From positions 1-64,000 of the forward strand of contig JALSNW010000051.1 of assembly GCA_026986785.1 (NCBI GenBank): a stretch of DNA of 64,000 nt. Direction: 5' to 3'. A model generated the notes under the pieces. The model was not told the DNA's origin and did not search any database. It saw nothing but the letters and a program-made list of their open reading frames with translations. The stretch comes from Deltaproteobacteria bacterium (lineage in GTDB: Bacteria; Desulfobacterota; Dissulfuribacteria; Dissulfuribacterales; QOAL01). Each line of letters starts with the position of its first letter. Positions within the stretch are counted from its first letter, which is position 1. The position numbers and the translations under genes are program-made. This document shows, one piece after another, positions 18,401 to 26,506 of the stretch.

Positions 18401-18505
18401 GCATCCCACTGCCCCACATTGGCCATTAGCATGGGAGGCTTTACGGACGAGGCCATTATGGCCCAGATTCATGCTTTTTCTGGTCAGGAATGTAGTGAGG
18501 GTTAG
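15470..18505 (+). CDS. hdrA: HdrA, double-length, selenocysteine-containing FAD/Fe-S subunit (in-frame TGA at 15641)
   Basis: The flavin core of heterodisulfide-reductase-type electron-bifurcating complexes. Translation must read TGA 15641-15643 as Sec58: the flanking residues [15 protein letters not shown] match the HdrA motif where other members have Cys or Sec. The full product is 1011 residues. The first half has a FAD motif ([13 protein letters not shown], about 11-23) and [4Fe-4S] motifs [12 protein letters not shown] (about 106) and CNLCAQTC (about 163). A second HdrA half starts with FVCHCGVNI (about 456), a second FAD motif (about 595) and two C-terminal ferredoxin motifs ([24 protein letters not shown]). 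I chose the ATG at 15470, eight bases after GGAG, over the GTG at 15461. mvhD follows six bases later. Confidence 0.93.
15665..15680 (+). promoter_or_regulatory. Bacterial SECIS hairpin in hdrA
   Basis: GAGGCC-GGTC-GGTCTC forms a 6-bp stem (one G-U pair) whose loop holds GGU. The loop lies 28-31 bases after the TGA, within the 16-37 base range known for bacterial SECIS elements. It lies inside the coding region, as bacterial SECIS elements must. Confidence 0.7.
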
Positions 18506-18511
18506 GGCAGC

Positions 18512-19318
18512 ATGGCAAAGGAAAACGCAGTCGAAAAGGAGAAAGAAATGACCCAAGAGGGTTTTGATCCCAAGATACTGGGCTTTTTTTGCCACTGGTG
18601 TTGCTATGCAGCAGCGGATTCGGCAGGGGTTTCCAGGTATCAATACCCGCCCAACGTCAGGGTTATAAGGGTGATGTGTACAGGTCGCATAGATGCGAGA
18701 TTCGTTGTTGAGGCCTTCCGATGCGGTGCTGACGGGGTTTTTACTGGTGGCTGACACCTTGGTGAATGTCATTACCAGTCTGGTAATTACGAGGCAATGA
18801 TAGTGACCGAGGCGAGTAGACAGCTATTGGAGGATTGTGGAGTCGATTCCGACAGGCTGTCTCTCGAATGGGCTTCTGCCGCAGAGGCACCGAGATTCGT
18901 GGAGCTAATAACTGGTTATGTCTCCAAGATCAGAGACAAGGGGCCTCTGGGTTCCAGCGATGGTGAAGTATCGAGAGATACAATCAAGCGCAGGCTTGCC
19001 GCGGCAGTCAAGGCAGCAGGGGCAAGAAAGCCCCGGACACTGCTGGGAAATCTGGCCAAAAAGCTGTCCAAATCGGGTGATTATTCCAAGGAGGCAATTG
19101 CAAACGGGGTAAAGGCAAAAGTGCTTCCTGCCATGAGATCTGAGAGGATATCCCATGAATTGAGGATCCTTCTTTCAGAAGCTCCTTTGGATATGAAATC
19201 GCTCTGTACCCAGACCGGGGCATCAGCCGAAGAGCTTGAGAAGATAATGGCACCCCTGGTCAAAAAAGGACTTATTTCCCAGAAAAAAGGCAAGATAGCC
19301 TTGGTGGCCGGGGAATAA
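18512..19318 (+). CDS. mvhD: MvhD-type [2Fe-2S] electron-transfer subunit, selenocysteine-containing (in-frame TGA at 18752)
   Basis: Links HdrA to its electron donor or acceptor. Reading TGA 18752-18754 as Sec81 gives a continuous 268-residue protein: the block [22 protein letters not shown] matches MvhD/VhuD, where this position is Cys or Sec. The other family cysteines are present ([20 protein letters not shown]). The family is usually about 140 residues. Here about 120 residues are added, ending in a winged-helix-like module (residues about 205-268, ISHELRILL ... [15 protein letters not shown]). The N-terminus has a charged 15-residue extension. hdrC follows after 23 bases. Confidence 0.92.
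18771..18787 (+). promoter_or_regulatory. Bacterial SECIS hairpin in mvhD
   Basis: ATTACC-AGTCT-GGTAAT is a perfect 6-bp stem with GU in the loop, the loop lying 22-26 bases after the TGA. Placement and loop match the E. coli fdhF type of SECIS. Confidence 0.75.
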
Positions 19319-19341
19319 TAATCGATTACAGGAACTAATTC

Positions 19342-19893
19342 ATGACTGTACAGTTATCAAAATTGAATCCGGCATTTGTGGAAGAGATACTGCCTCATCA
19401 GGGCTGCGATACCCTGAATCAATGCTATGGTTGCGGCTCGTGTAGTGGTGTCTGCCCTGTGGAGAAGGTAGTGGATGAGTTCGATCCCAGAAAGATCGTA
19501 CACATGGTATCCATGGGGATGGAGGAAGAACTGGTGACAGGGAACATCATATGGGCATGTTCCCAGTGTCAGAGTTGCATACCCGTATGTCCCCAGAATG
19601 TACGCTGTGCCGATGTAATAAAGGCACTTCGGGACGAGGCTATCAAGAGAAAATCCGTAGATGAACACAGGCTCGAGAGCTTGGGACAATTTGCTGTGGT
19701 AGAGGCCGGCAAGTGTGTGGCCTGCCTCACCTGTGTCAGGCTTTGTCCTTTTGGGGCCCCCCGGATCATAGAAGAAGGCTATGCTGTCATAGAGCCTGAG
19801 CTTTGTCATGCATGTGGGATATGTGTACTCGAATGTCCAGCCGAGGCAATCCGGCTTGCGCCGTCACCAGAGGCAAAGGGGGGATTAGCATGA
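19342..19893 (+). CDS. hdrC: HdrC-like protein with two extra ferredoxin clusters
   Basis: An iron-sulfur relay subunit, 183 residues. The first half is HdrC: CYGCGSCSGVCP (C28, C31, C34, C38) and CSQCQSCIPVCP (from about 73), separated by the helical FDPRKIVHMVSMGME segment typical of HdrC. The second half adds a two-cluster ferredoxin, CVACLTCVRLCP (about 125) and CHACGICVLECP (about 156). There is no hdrB (CCG-domain) gene next to it, so no site for heterodisulfide reduction. It therefore probably only conducts electrons, here to MetV/MetF. Its stop overlaps the next start (ATGA). Confidence 0.88.
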   Translation: MTVQLSKLNPAFVEEILPHQGCDTLNQCYGCGSCSGVCPVEKVVDEFDPRKIVHMVSMGMEEELVTGNIIWACSQCQSCIPVCPQNVRCADVIKALRDEAIKRKSVDEHRLESLGQFAVVEAGKCVACLTCVRLCPFGAPRIIEEGYAVIEPELCHACGICVLECPAEAIRLAPSPEAKGGLA

Positions 19894-20276
19894 GCAGGAT
19901 CAAGGGATTTTGTTGTAATTACACCCTCAGCGTGGAACCAGAGGCACTGAAGGGTGAAGGCCTCATCCCCGAAGATGTAGATCTGGAGAGGATCCCATGC
20001 ACTGGCCGATTGGAGGTTCCAGAGCTTCTCGATGCCTTTACTCAAGGGGCCTCTGCTGTATTTGTCGTGGGATGCCAGATAGATAAGTGCCATAACTTGT
20101 CCGGTAGTAGAAGGGCATCCAAGAGGGTGGCACAGGTAAAAAAGATACTCGAGGAACTGGATATGGACCCAGGCCTTGTGGAGATGTTTTTTGCTGGCAG
20201 GGGAGAGACCGAACCAGTGGTTGAGGCTGCCAGGATTATGGCATCGAGGGCCGGGGCTGGCAGTAGGCCAGAATAA
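19890..20276 (+). CDS. Second, shorter MvhD-like protein (Cys form)
   Basis: 128 residues, starting at the ATG that overlaps the hdrC stop. It aligns with the first MvhD: GFCCNYTL at the N-terminus, PCTGRLE in the middle and VVGCQIDKCHN where the first copy has Sec. So the Sec position is Cys here, and the N-terminal CXXC pair is reduced to adjacent cysteines (CC). It may bind a different or incomplete cluster. Its position between hdrC and metV suggests it is a structural or electron-transfer part of the same methylene-THF reductase complex. Confidence 0.82.
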   Translation: MSRIKGFCCNYTLSVEPEALKGEGLIPEDVDLERIPCTGRLEVPELLDAFTQGASAVFVVGCQIDKCHNLSGSRRASKRVAQVKKILEELDMDPGLVEMFFAGRGETEPVVEAARIMASRAGAGSRPE

Positions 20277-20309
20277 GAGATTGGTCCAGCAGATTTGGGG
20301 TAATATTCA

Positions 20310-20978
20310 ATGATAATTGCAGAAAGAAAGACACTTAAAGAGCTTCTGGAAATGGTCCAAGGCTGTAACCGCATCATGATCCTCGGTTGCAGAGGTTGTG
20401 TGGCAGTGTGTTCTGCAGGGGGAGACAAGGAGGTTAGCATTCTGGCCTCGGCCCTCAGGCTCGGCCTTTCCAGACAGGGCAAAGAGATAGAGATCCAGGA
20501 ACGGACCCTTGTCAGGCAATGTGATCCAGAATACATCGATCCCTTGAACGAGGAAGCATCTGATTTTGATGCAGTATTGTCGATGGCCTGCGGCGTGGGT
20601 GTCAATTTCATTGCCGATCGCTGTGAAGACATAAACGTACTGCCTGCACTGAATACTACATTTTACGGGGCCAATTTGTCCAGTGGGGAATGGAAGGAGA
20701 TGTGCGCAGGCTGCGGGGCCTGTGTACTCCATCTCACCGGTGGGCTTTGTCCTGTGGCAAGGTGTGCCAAGAGCCTTTCCAATGGGCCATGTGGTGGTTC
20801 TCAGGGTGGACGCTGTGAGATCAATCCGGATGTTCCATGCATCTGGCAGCAGATATACGATAAGCTTTCTCGACTCAACAGATCGGATGAAATGAAGAAT
20901 ATCATGCCAATACGCGACTGGACCCAGGCAGGCCATGGAGGCCCCCGTCGCAGAATTAGGGAGGACTTGCTGCCGTGA
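20310..20978 (+). CDS. metV: MetV, zinc/iron-sulfur partner of methylene-THF reductase
   Basis: 222 residues with the Cys-rich pattern of the methylene-THF reductase C-terminal-like family: LGCRGCVAVC (about 25-34), MACGVGVNF, CAGCGACVLHLTGGLCPVARC and a CGGSQGGRCE block. In Moorella the MetV-MetF pair works with HdrCBA-MvhD. MetV is needed for MetF activity and holds Zn or Fe-S. The same neighbours are present here except HdrB. The C-terminus is basic (GGPRRRIRED). Its TGA overlaps the GTG start of the MetF fusion, so the two are translationally coupled in the MetV:MetF order seen elsewhere. Confidence 0.88.
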   Translation: MIIAERKTLKELLEMVQGCNRIMILGCRGCVAVCSAGGDKEVSILASALRLGLSRQGKEIEIQERTLVRQCDPEYIDPLNEEASDFDAVLSMACGVGVNFIADRCEDINVLPALNTTFYGANLSSGEWKEMCAGCGACVLHLTGGLCPVARCAKSLSNGPCGGSQGGRCEINPDVPCIWQQIYDKLSRLNRSDEMKNIMPIRDWTQAGHGGPRRRIREDLLP

Positions 20979-23900
20979 AAGCAGGAAGCAATCTAGAAAA
21001 TGTGTTGCGCTCAGGTGCCTTTGCGGTCACAGGTGAACTGGGGCCACCAAAGAGTGGGGATCTGGAGCTGGTAAGAAAAAAGGCCAAGATATTGAAGGGC
21101 CATGTAGATGCTGTAAATATTACCGATTGTCAGACAGCCATTGTCAGGATGTCAAGTCTCACAGCAGGCTTGATTGCGCTTGCCGAAGGTCTGGAGCCGG
21201 TAATGCAGATGACCTGTAGGGACAGAAACCGTATAGGTATGCAGGCGGACATCCTCGGTGCTTCAGCCCTCGGCATCAAAAATCTCCTGTGTCTCACAGG
21301 AGACCATCAGAAATTCGGGAATCATCCCCAGGCCAAGGGCGTCTTCGACATGGACTCTATCCAGCTTCTTCAGATGGTCAAGAAGATGCGGGATGACAAG
21401 AGGTTTCAATGTGGGGAAGAGATCAAGGGTTCTGAACCCAATCTCTTTCTGGGTTGCGCTGCCAATCCCTTTGCCGATCCCTTTGAGTTCAGGCCAGTGA
21501 GATTGGCCAAAAAGGTGGAGGCGGGGGCAGATTTTGTCCAGACCCAGATCATCTATAATGTAGACAAGTTTGCCAGGTTCATGGAGATGGTCCGGGACTT
21601 AGGCGTACACGAAAAGTGTTTCATCCTGGCAGGAGTTACTCCTCCCAAGTCCCTGGGAATGGCCAGGTATATGAAAAAGTTCGTACCAGGTCTCGACGTT
21701 ACCGATGAGGTCCTGGCCCGACTTTCGGATTCTTCCGACCAGAGGGAAGAGGGCATAAACATATGTGTTGATATAATTAGGCAGGTCCAGGATATCCCAG
21801 GGGTTGCCGGTGTGCATATCATGGCCATTGAATGGGAAGAGGCCGTGCCAGAGATTGTAAAAAGGGCGGGTCTTGATCAGCGGCCGGAACCCAAGGGTGT
21901 CGAGCCGGTCCTGGCCAGTTTGGACAGTATCGAAAAGGCAGTGGAAGATGCCCGTAAAGAGGTGAGGATAGAGTTTGAGGAAGAGCTTGAAAGGGCAAAG
22001 ACAGAGGCCCAGGCCTCCCGTGAATTGGTGATCAAGGAAAAGGAAAAGGTGGCCTCTGAGATGTCGGATCTCAAAAAGCAGATAGAGGAGGCAAGGACTA
22101 TGGCAAGCCAGAAAGAGGCCGAAGTCCAAAGACTTACTGAAGAGATAGAAAGGACCAGGAAAGAACTGGAGAAGAGGCAGGCTATATCCACGTCAGACCT
22201 TGAGGCACCAGTGAACGCTCCAGTGGCGCCACCGGCGCCTCCTGTACCCCAAGGTCCAGGTCCTGCTTTGACCGATAGGGAACAAAGGGTGTTGGAGTCC
22301 TTGAACCTCGGACTTCAGGCATTGAAAGAGGTATTGGGCCTTGATGATTCCCAGTTTGAGGCCCTCAAGAGATTTCTCGAGGCAGAATTCATGCTCCAGT
22401 TGGCACAGGTTGCTCCGCCAGTGCCAGGGCGTGGGGCACCTCCTCCTCCACCCAAGGTAGAGGTCCCAGCCCAGGAAGTGTCGACTCCTGTGGAAGAGGT
22501 GGTCAGAGCCACTCCTGAGGAACAGGAAATAGAGCAAAGGCCAGCCGTTAGGGACAAGGAGGTGGTAAACCTTGTGGCAAAGGGCAATCTTGCCCTCCAC
22601 AGTGGGGATTATAATGGGGCTATAGATGCCTTTGAAAAGGCCCTTTCAATCGATGCCGGGGATGAAAAGGCCAAGAATGGTCTGGCAGAGGCCAAGGCCG
22701 CCCTCGAGAAGGAACTTTCTGGCGTAAAGGGGCCTTCTGTCAAGGCTGAGCCGGTTGAGACATCCCAAACCCTGCCCCCATGTCCTGAAGATGTGGATGA
22801 GCAGTGGTGGAAGGAAAAATGGGTCATACGCTATACTGCCAGGGGCAATGTCGCCCTCATGAAGGGTGATTACGATACTGCAATAGCAGAATTCAAAAAG
22901 GCTCTTTCAATCGATCCCCAGAACGAAAAGGCCAAGGATGGTCTAAACAGGGCGGAGAATAGACAGGGGATATACATACCGAGTATAGAAGCTGGTCCGA
23001 GGCCTGTTGAGAAAGCAAAAGAAGAGAAAGCACCAGTAACCGAAGAGCCAGGGCCTGAACCCCAGGAAAAAGAAAAGGAGAAGGTCTCTACTCCAGAACC
23101 TGAGCCTGAGGCCTCCAAAGCCAAAGAAGAGCCTGAGAAACCTGCACCAAAAGCAGAAAAACCCAGGATAGAGATATCTGCCCCTGCAGAGGAAGGTGTT
23201 TCTGATCTCTCTGTCCCCGTGTTATCCAAGGAAGAGCCCAGTCTGCCAGAAAGGGCTGGAGACATACCAGAGGAGGTGTACCTGGAGGCATGCTCAGGGG
23301 TGATCCAGAGTGTGACCCTTGGAGATGGGGACAAGGCCATCTCCGTTGGTGGAGAAACAGCACTGCCATTTTACAACTTCGAAGGGCAGATGCCCAATCC
23401 ACCAAGGGTGGCCTTTGAGGTTCTGGATACAGAGCCTGAGGAGTGGCCGGAGGTCCTTACCAAATATTTCTCCGACTGTTTGAATGACCCTCCAGCTTGG
23501 GCCAAGAAGTGTGTAGACGAATACAATGCCAAGTGTATCTGTCTCTCGCTCATCAGTACTGATCCAAACGGGGCGGATGCCTCTCCTGCGGAAGCGGCTG
23601 AAGTGGCACAAAAAGTGGTGGAGGCCGTTGATGTGCCAATTATATTCTGGGGTTGTGGGAATGCAGAAAAGGATACCGAGACCTTGCGAGAGATCACAGG
23701 CAGGATAGGAGAGAGAAAGGTATGCCTGGGGCCTTTGACGGATGCCAATTATAGGACCCTCGGGGCGACTGCAATGGCCTTTCAATATCCTGTTGTCGCA
23801 TCCACCCCCATTGATGTCAACCTGGCCAAGCAGTTGAATATTCTCCTTGAAAACCTGGGTGTGCATCTGGATCAGATCCTCATGGATCCATCCATTGGTG

Positions 23901-24199
23901 CTGTCGGATATGGTCTGGAATACACCTATTCGGTCATGGAGAGGATAAGGCTTGCAGCACTGACACAGCAGGACGACAAGCTGTCTTGTCCTTTCATATG
24001 TAACCTTGGTAGAGAGGTATGGAAGGCCAAGGAGACCAGACTGCCAAGTGACGGTATGCTCGGTGATCAGGAGCGGCGGGGTGTGCTCATGGAGGCAATT
24101 ACAGCCTCCACTCTTCTTCTCGCCGGTGGAGAGCTCATGGTGATGAGACATCCCAAGTCGGTTGCATTGACTGAGGCCCTCGTGGAAGGTCTCTTGTAG
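20975..24199 (+). CDS. Fusion of methylene-THF reductase (MetF) with corrinoid Fe-S protein small subunit (AcsD/CdhD) through a coiled-coil/TPR linker
   Basis: 1074 residues in one frame. Residues 1-310 are MetF, with the GELGPPKSGDLE N-terminus, TDCQTAIVRMS, the LCLTGDH block and the GAAxPFADP-like GCAANPFADPF. Residues about 310-405 are a charged coiled coil; about 405-425 and 480-500 are Pro-rich. Two TPR-like units follow at about 527-575 and 612-662 (GDYxxAIxxFxKALSIDxxxEKAK). About 670-760 is a Glu/Pro/Lys-rich spacer. Residues about 764-1074 are the AcsD TIM barrel (SVGGETALPFYNFEG, DPSIGAVGYGLEYTYSVMERIR). There is no ATG with a ribosome site at the AcsD junction and no separate acsD in the window. 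MetF makes methyl-THF; AcsD with AcsC accepts the methyl group. Confidence 0.93.
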   Translation: MKAGSNLENVLRSGAFAVTGELGPPKSGDLELVRKKAKILKGHVDAVNITDCQTAIVRMSSLTAGLIALAEGLEPVMQMTCRDRNRIGMQADILGASALGIKNLLCLTGDHQKFGNHPQAKGVFDMDSIQLLQMVKKMRDDKRFQCGEEIKGSEPNLFLGCAANPFADPFEFRPVRLAKKVEAGADFVQTQIIYNVDKFARFMEMVRDLGVHEKCFILAGVTPPKSLGMARYMKKFVPGLDVTDEVLARLSDSSDQREEGINICVDIIRQVQDIPGVAGVHIMAIEWEEAVPEIVKRAGLDQRPEPKGVEPVLASLDSIEKAVEDARKEVRIEFEEELERAKTEAQASRELVIKEKEKVASEMSDLKKQIEEARTMASQKEAEVQRLTEEIERTRKELEKRQAISTSDLEAPVNAPVAPPAPPVPQGPGPALTDREQRVLESLNLGLQALKEVLGLDDSQFEALKRFLEAEFMLQLAQVAPPVPGRGAPPPPPKVEVPAQEVSTPVEEVVRATPEEQEIEQRPAVRDKEVVNLVAKGNLALHSGDYNGAIDAFEKALSIDAGDEKAKNGLAEAKAALEKELSGVKGPSVKAEPVETSQTLPPCPEDVDEQWWKEKWVIRYTARGNVALMKGDYDTAIAEFKKALSIDPQNEKAKDGLNRAENRQGIYIPSIEAGPRPVEKAKEEKAPVTEEPGPEPQEKEKEKVSTPEPEPEASKAKEEPEKPAPKAEKPRIEISAPAEEGVSDLSVPVLSKEEPSLPERAGDIPEEVYLEACSGVIQSVTLGDGDKAISVGGETALPFYNFEGQMPNPPRVAFEVLDTEPEEWPEVLTKYFSDCLNDPPAWAKKCVDEYNAKCICLSLISTDPNGADASPAEAAEVAQKVVEAVDVPIIFWGCGNAEKDTETLREITGRIGERKVCLGPLTDANYRTLGATAMAFQYPVVASTPIDVNLAKQLNILLENLGVHLDQILMDPSIGAVGYGLEYTYSVMERIRLAALTQQDDKLSCPFICNLGREVWKAKETRLPSDGMLGDQERRGVLMEAITASTLLLAGGELMVMRHPKSVALTEALVEGLL
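22558..22981 (+). repeat. Two TPR-like repeats, about 261 bases apart, inside the MetF-AcsD linker
   Basis: The two units share long stretches even at DNA level (for example CTTTCAATCGAT, then GAAAAGGCCAAG). They differ mainly in the loop (DAGDE versus DPQNE). The similarity indicates a fairly recent internal duplication. TPR-like helical hairpins usually mediate protein-protein contacts, so they are candidates for docking to other Wood-Ljungdahl enzymes. Confidence 0.7.
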
Positions 24200-24229
24200 A
24201 GCTATGCCATAGGAACTGACGGAATAAGG

Positions 24230-24248
24230 TTCAGGAGAGGTTCCTGAA
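24230..24248 (+). promoter_or_regulatory. Small perfect hairpin between the MetF-AcsD fusion and acsB
   Basis: TTCAGGA-GAGGT-TCCTGAA in an 84-base gap, the largest gap between folD and the operon's end apart from the one before hdrA. No T-run follows. It could be an RNA processing or stability site allowing acsB to be made at a different level. Confidence 0.35.
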
Positions 24249-24283
24249 GAGAATTTCAAAGAGAAACTTAGAGAGGAAAGAAT

Positions 24284-26491
24284 ATGTCCAAGATAATCTG
24301 TTCTGCAGCGATCCGAGGCGCACACAAGATAGTGGATATGGCCGAGGAAAAATTTGAGGATGCCCTGAAGAAGTATGGTCCTGAACAGGAAGTGGCATTT
24401 CCCAATACAGCCTATTATCTACCTATTATCTACAGTATGCTGGGTGCGCCTGTGAAACAGCTGGGGGATATGAAGGATATCTTCCAAGAGTGCAGAAAGC
24501 TTCTCCCTCCCCCGGTAAGCGATCACCTTTGGCTTCCGTATCTGGCGCCAGCCCTGGATGCAGGCATGGCCACATATTTTGCAGAGGAGATGTTTGAGGC
24601 CATAAGGTATATTGAGGAACCCCAGTATTATACGAAGACCGAAGATCCCCCTTCCAGTGGTAACTATTGGCTGGGTGCTGCAGACGATATTATCTTCAGA
24701 AAGAGGGGCGTAGAATTCGTGGATGGAACGGCCCCGGGCTTTGCAGCAATACTTGGCTCCCCGGCAAAGGCCGAGGAGGCCGAGAAGATAGCCATAGAGC
24801 TTCAGGAAAAGAATCTATACATCTTCTTGCACGATCAGACCGATGGGATCTACTTCCCTGATCAGCTTCTAAAGAGGAAGGTACAGATTGGTTGGTCTAC
24901 CAGGCTCGTACCCTTTGGCCCTACTTATACCTCCACTGTCTTTTCCATTGGTTTTGCTTGCCGTGTGGCCCTTGCCTTTGGAGGTATCAAACCAGGTGAT
25001 TACAAGGGGAATCTGATATACAACAAGGATCGCACCTTTGCCTTTGTCATAGCCTTTGGTCCCGTGTCCGACGAATGGTATGCCAATGCTGCCGGGGCCA
25101 TCAACTGGGGTTTCCCTACAATTTCGGACTGGGATATCCCCGAGGTCCTGCCAACTGGTATATGTACGTACGAACACGTGGTGAGCAATGTCCCCCATGA
25201 CGAGATAGTCCAGAAGGCCATCGAGGTAAGGGGACTCAAGGTCAGCGTTACCAAGATCGATATCCCGGTGTCCTATGGGCCGGCATTCGAAGGTGAGCGG
25301 ATCAGGAAAGACGATCTTTACCTGGAGTGCGGTGGCGGCAGGACCCTTGGTGTCGAGGTCCTCGTATCCAAGGATATGGACGAGGTAGAAGACGGCAAGG
25401 TCATCGTGGAAGGTCCAGAGATGACAGAGGTGGAAGAGGGGGCCAAGCTTCCCTTGGCCATCTTGGTCGAAGTGGCGGGCAGACAGATGCAGCCGGATTT
25501 CGAGCCCATACTCGAACGCCAGTTTCATCATCTCATAAACTATGCCCAGGGCATTATGCATATTGGCCAAAGAAATATCATGTGGCTCAGGGTGGGAAAG
25601 GCTGCAATAGAAAAGGGCTTCAAATTCGAACATATCGGCAGGATCTTGCATGGAAAGCTTCATCAGGATTTTGGGGCCATCGTGGACAAGGTACAGGTCA
25701 AGATCTACACCATTGAGGACAAGGTCAAGGAGGTGCTGGAGCTGGCCAAAGAGGTCTATGCCGAAAGGGATAGGCGTCTCGGTTCTATGACGGACGAGAG
25801 CGAAGATATCTTTTACTCTTGTACTTTGTGCCAGTCCTTTGCCCCGAGCCATGTCTGCGTGATAACTCCAGAGCGTATCGGCATGTGTGGGGCCTACAAC
25901 TGGTTGGACGGGAAGGCATCTTACGAGATCAATCCTACTGGCCCTAACCAGCCAATCGAAAAGGGCAAGTGCATCGATCCCAAGCTCGGACAGTGGGAAG
26001 GGATCAATGAATTTGTCAAGAAGGCCTCCAGGGGCAAGGTGGAAAGGGTAAGTGCCTATTCTCTCATGATCGATCCCATGACTGCCTGTGGATGTTTCGA
26101 GTGTATTGCCACGATGCTTCCCATGTGTAATGGCATAATGATCGTCAACAGGGATTATATGGGCATGACTCCGAGCGGCATGAAGTTTACCACCCTTGCA
26201 GGCATGGTTGGTGGTGGTCAGGTTACTCCAGGATTTCTTGGTGTATCCAAGCACTACATTTGTTCCAGGAAATTCATGCAGGCTGAAGGTGGTCTGAAAA
26301 GGGTGGTCTGGATGCCCAAGATGCTCAAAGAGGAACTCCGGGAGCGTCTGGAAGAGAGGGCCAAGGAGGAGGGAATACCTGAGCTTCTGGACTTGATAGC
26401 AGATGAAGAAGTGGGTGTTTCCGAGGATGAGGTGTTGAAATTCTTGCAGGAGAAGGGTCATCCTGCACTTTCTATGGAAAGCGTAGTTTAA
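24284..26491 (+). CDS. acsB: Acetyl-CoA synthase catalytic subunit (CODH/ACS)
   Basis: Condenses the corrinoid-bound methyl group, CO and CoA to acetyl-CoA. 735 residues, the bacterial length with the N-terminal CooS-contacting domain that archaeal CdhC lacks. The A-cluster ligands are all visible: Cys513, Cys516, Cys525 and Cys535 (CTLC ... HVC ... GMC) for the [4Fe-4S] cluster and the CGC motif (Cys602-Gly-Cys604) for the distal nickel. The numbering runs exactly seven above the Moorella enzyme. It is followed closely by acsC (15 bases). Confidence 0.97.
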   Translation: MSKIICSAAIRGAHKIVDMAEEKFEDALKKYGPEQEVAFPNTAYYLPIIYSMLGAPVKQLGDMKDIFQECRKLLPPPVSDHLWLPYLAPALDAGMATYFAEEMFEAIRYIEEPQYYTKTEDPPSSGNYWLGAADDIIFRKRGVEFVDGTAPGFAAILGSPAKAEEAEKIAIELQEKNLYIFLHDQTDGIYFPDQLLKRKVQIGWSTRLVPFGPTYTSTVFSIGFACRVALAFGGIKPGDYKGNLIYNKDRTFAFVIAFGPVSDEWYANAAGAINWGFPTISDWDIPEVLPTGICTYEHVVSNVPHDEIVQKAIEVRGLKVSVTKIDIPVSYGPAFEGERIRKDDLYLECGGGRTLGVEVLVSKDMDEVEDGKVIVEGPEMTEVEEGAKLPLAILVEVAGRQMQPDFEPILERQFHHLINYAQGIMHIGQRNIMWLRVGKAAIEKGFKFEHIGRILHGKLHQDFGAIVDKVQVKIYTIEDKVKEVLELAKEVYAERDRRLGSMTDESEDIFYSCTLCQSFAPSHVCVITPERIGMCGAYNWLDGKASYEINPTGPNQPIEKGKCIDPKLGQWEGINEFVKKASRGKVERVSAYSLMIDPMTACGCFECIATMLPMCNGIMIVNRDYMGMTPSGMKFTTLAGMVGGGQVTPGFLGVSKHYICSRKFMQAEGGLKRVVWMPKMLKEELRERLEERAKEEGIPELLDLIADEEVGVSEDEVLKFLQEKGHPALSMESVV

Positions 26492-26506
26492 GAGGAGCTA
26501 AGGATC

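Noticed and set aside
24869-26461. 530-codon open frame on the minus strand across acsB
   Set aside because: It lies wholly inside acsB, which has all catalytic cysteines. The antisense frame has no recognisable motif and reflects codon bias.
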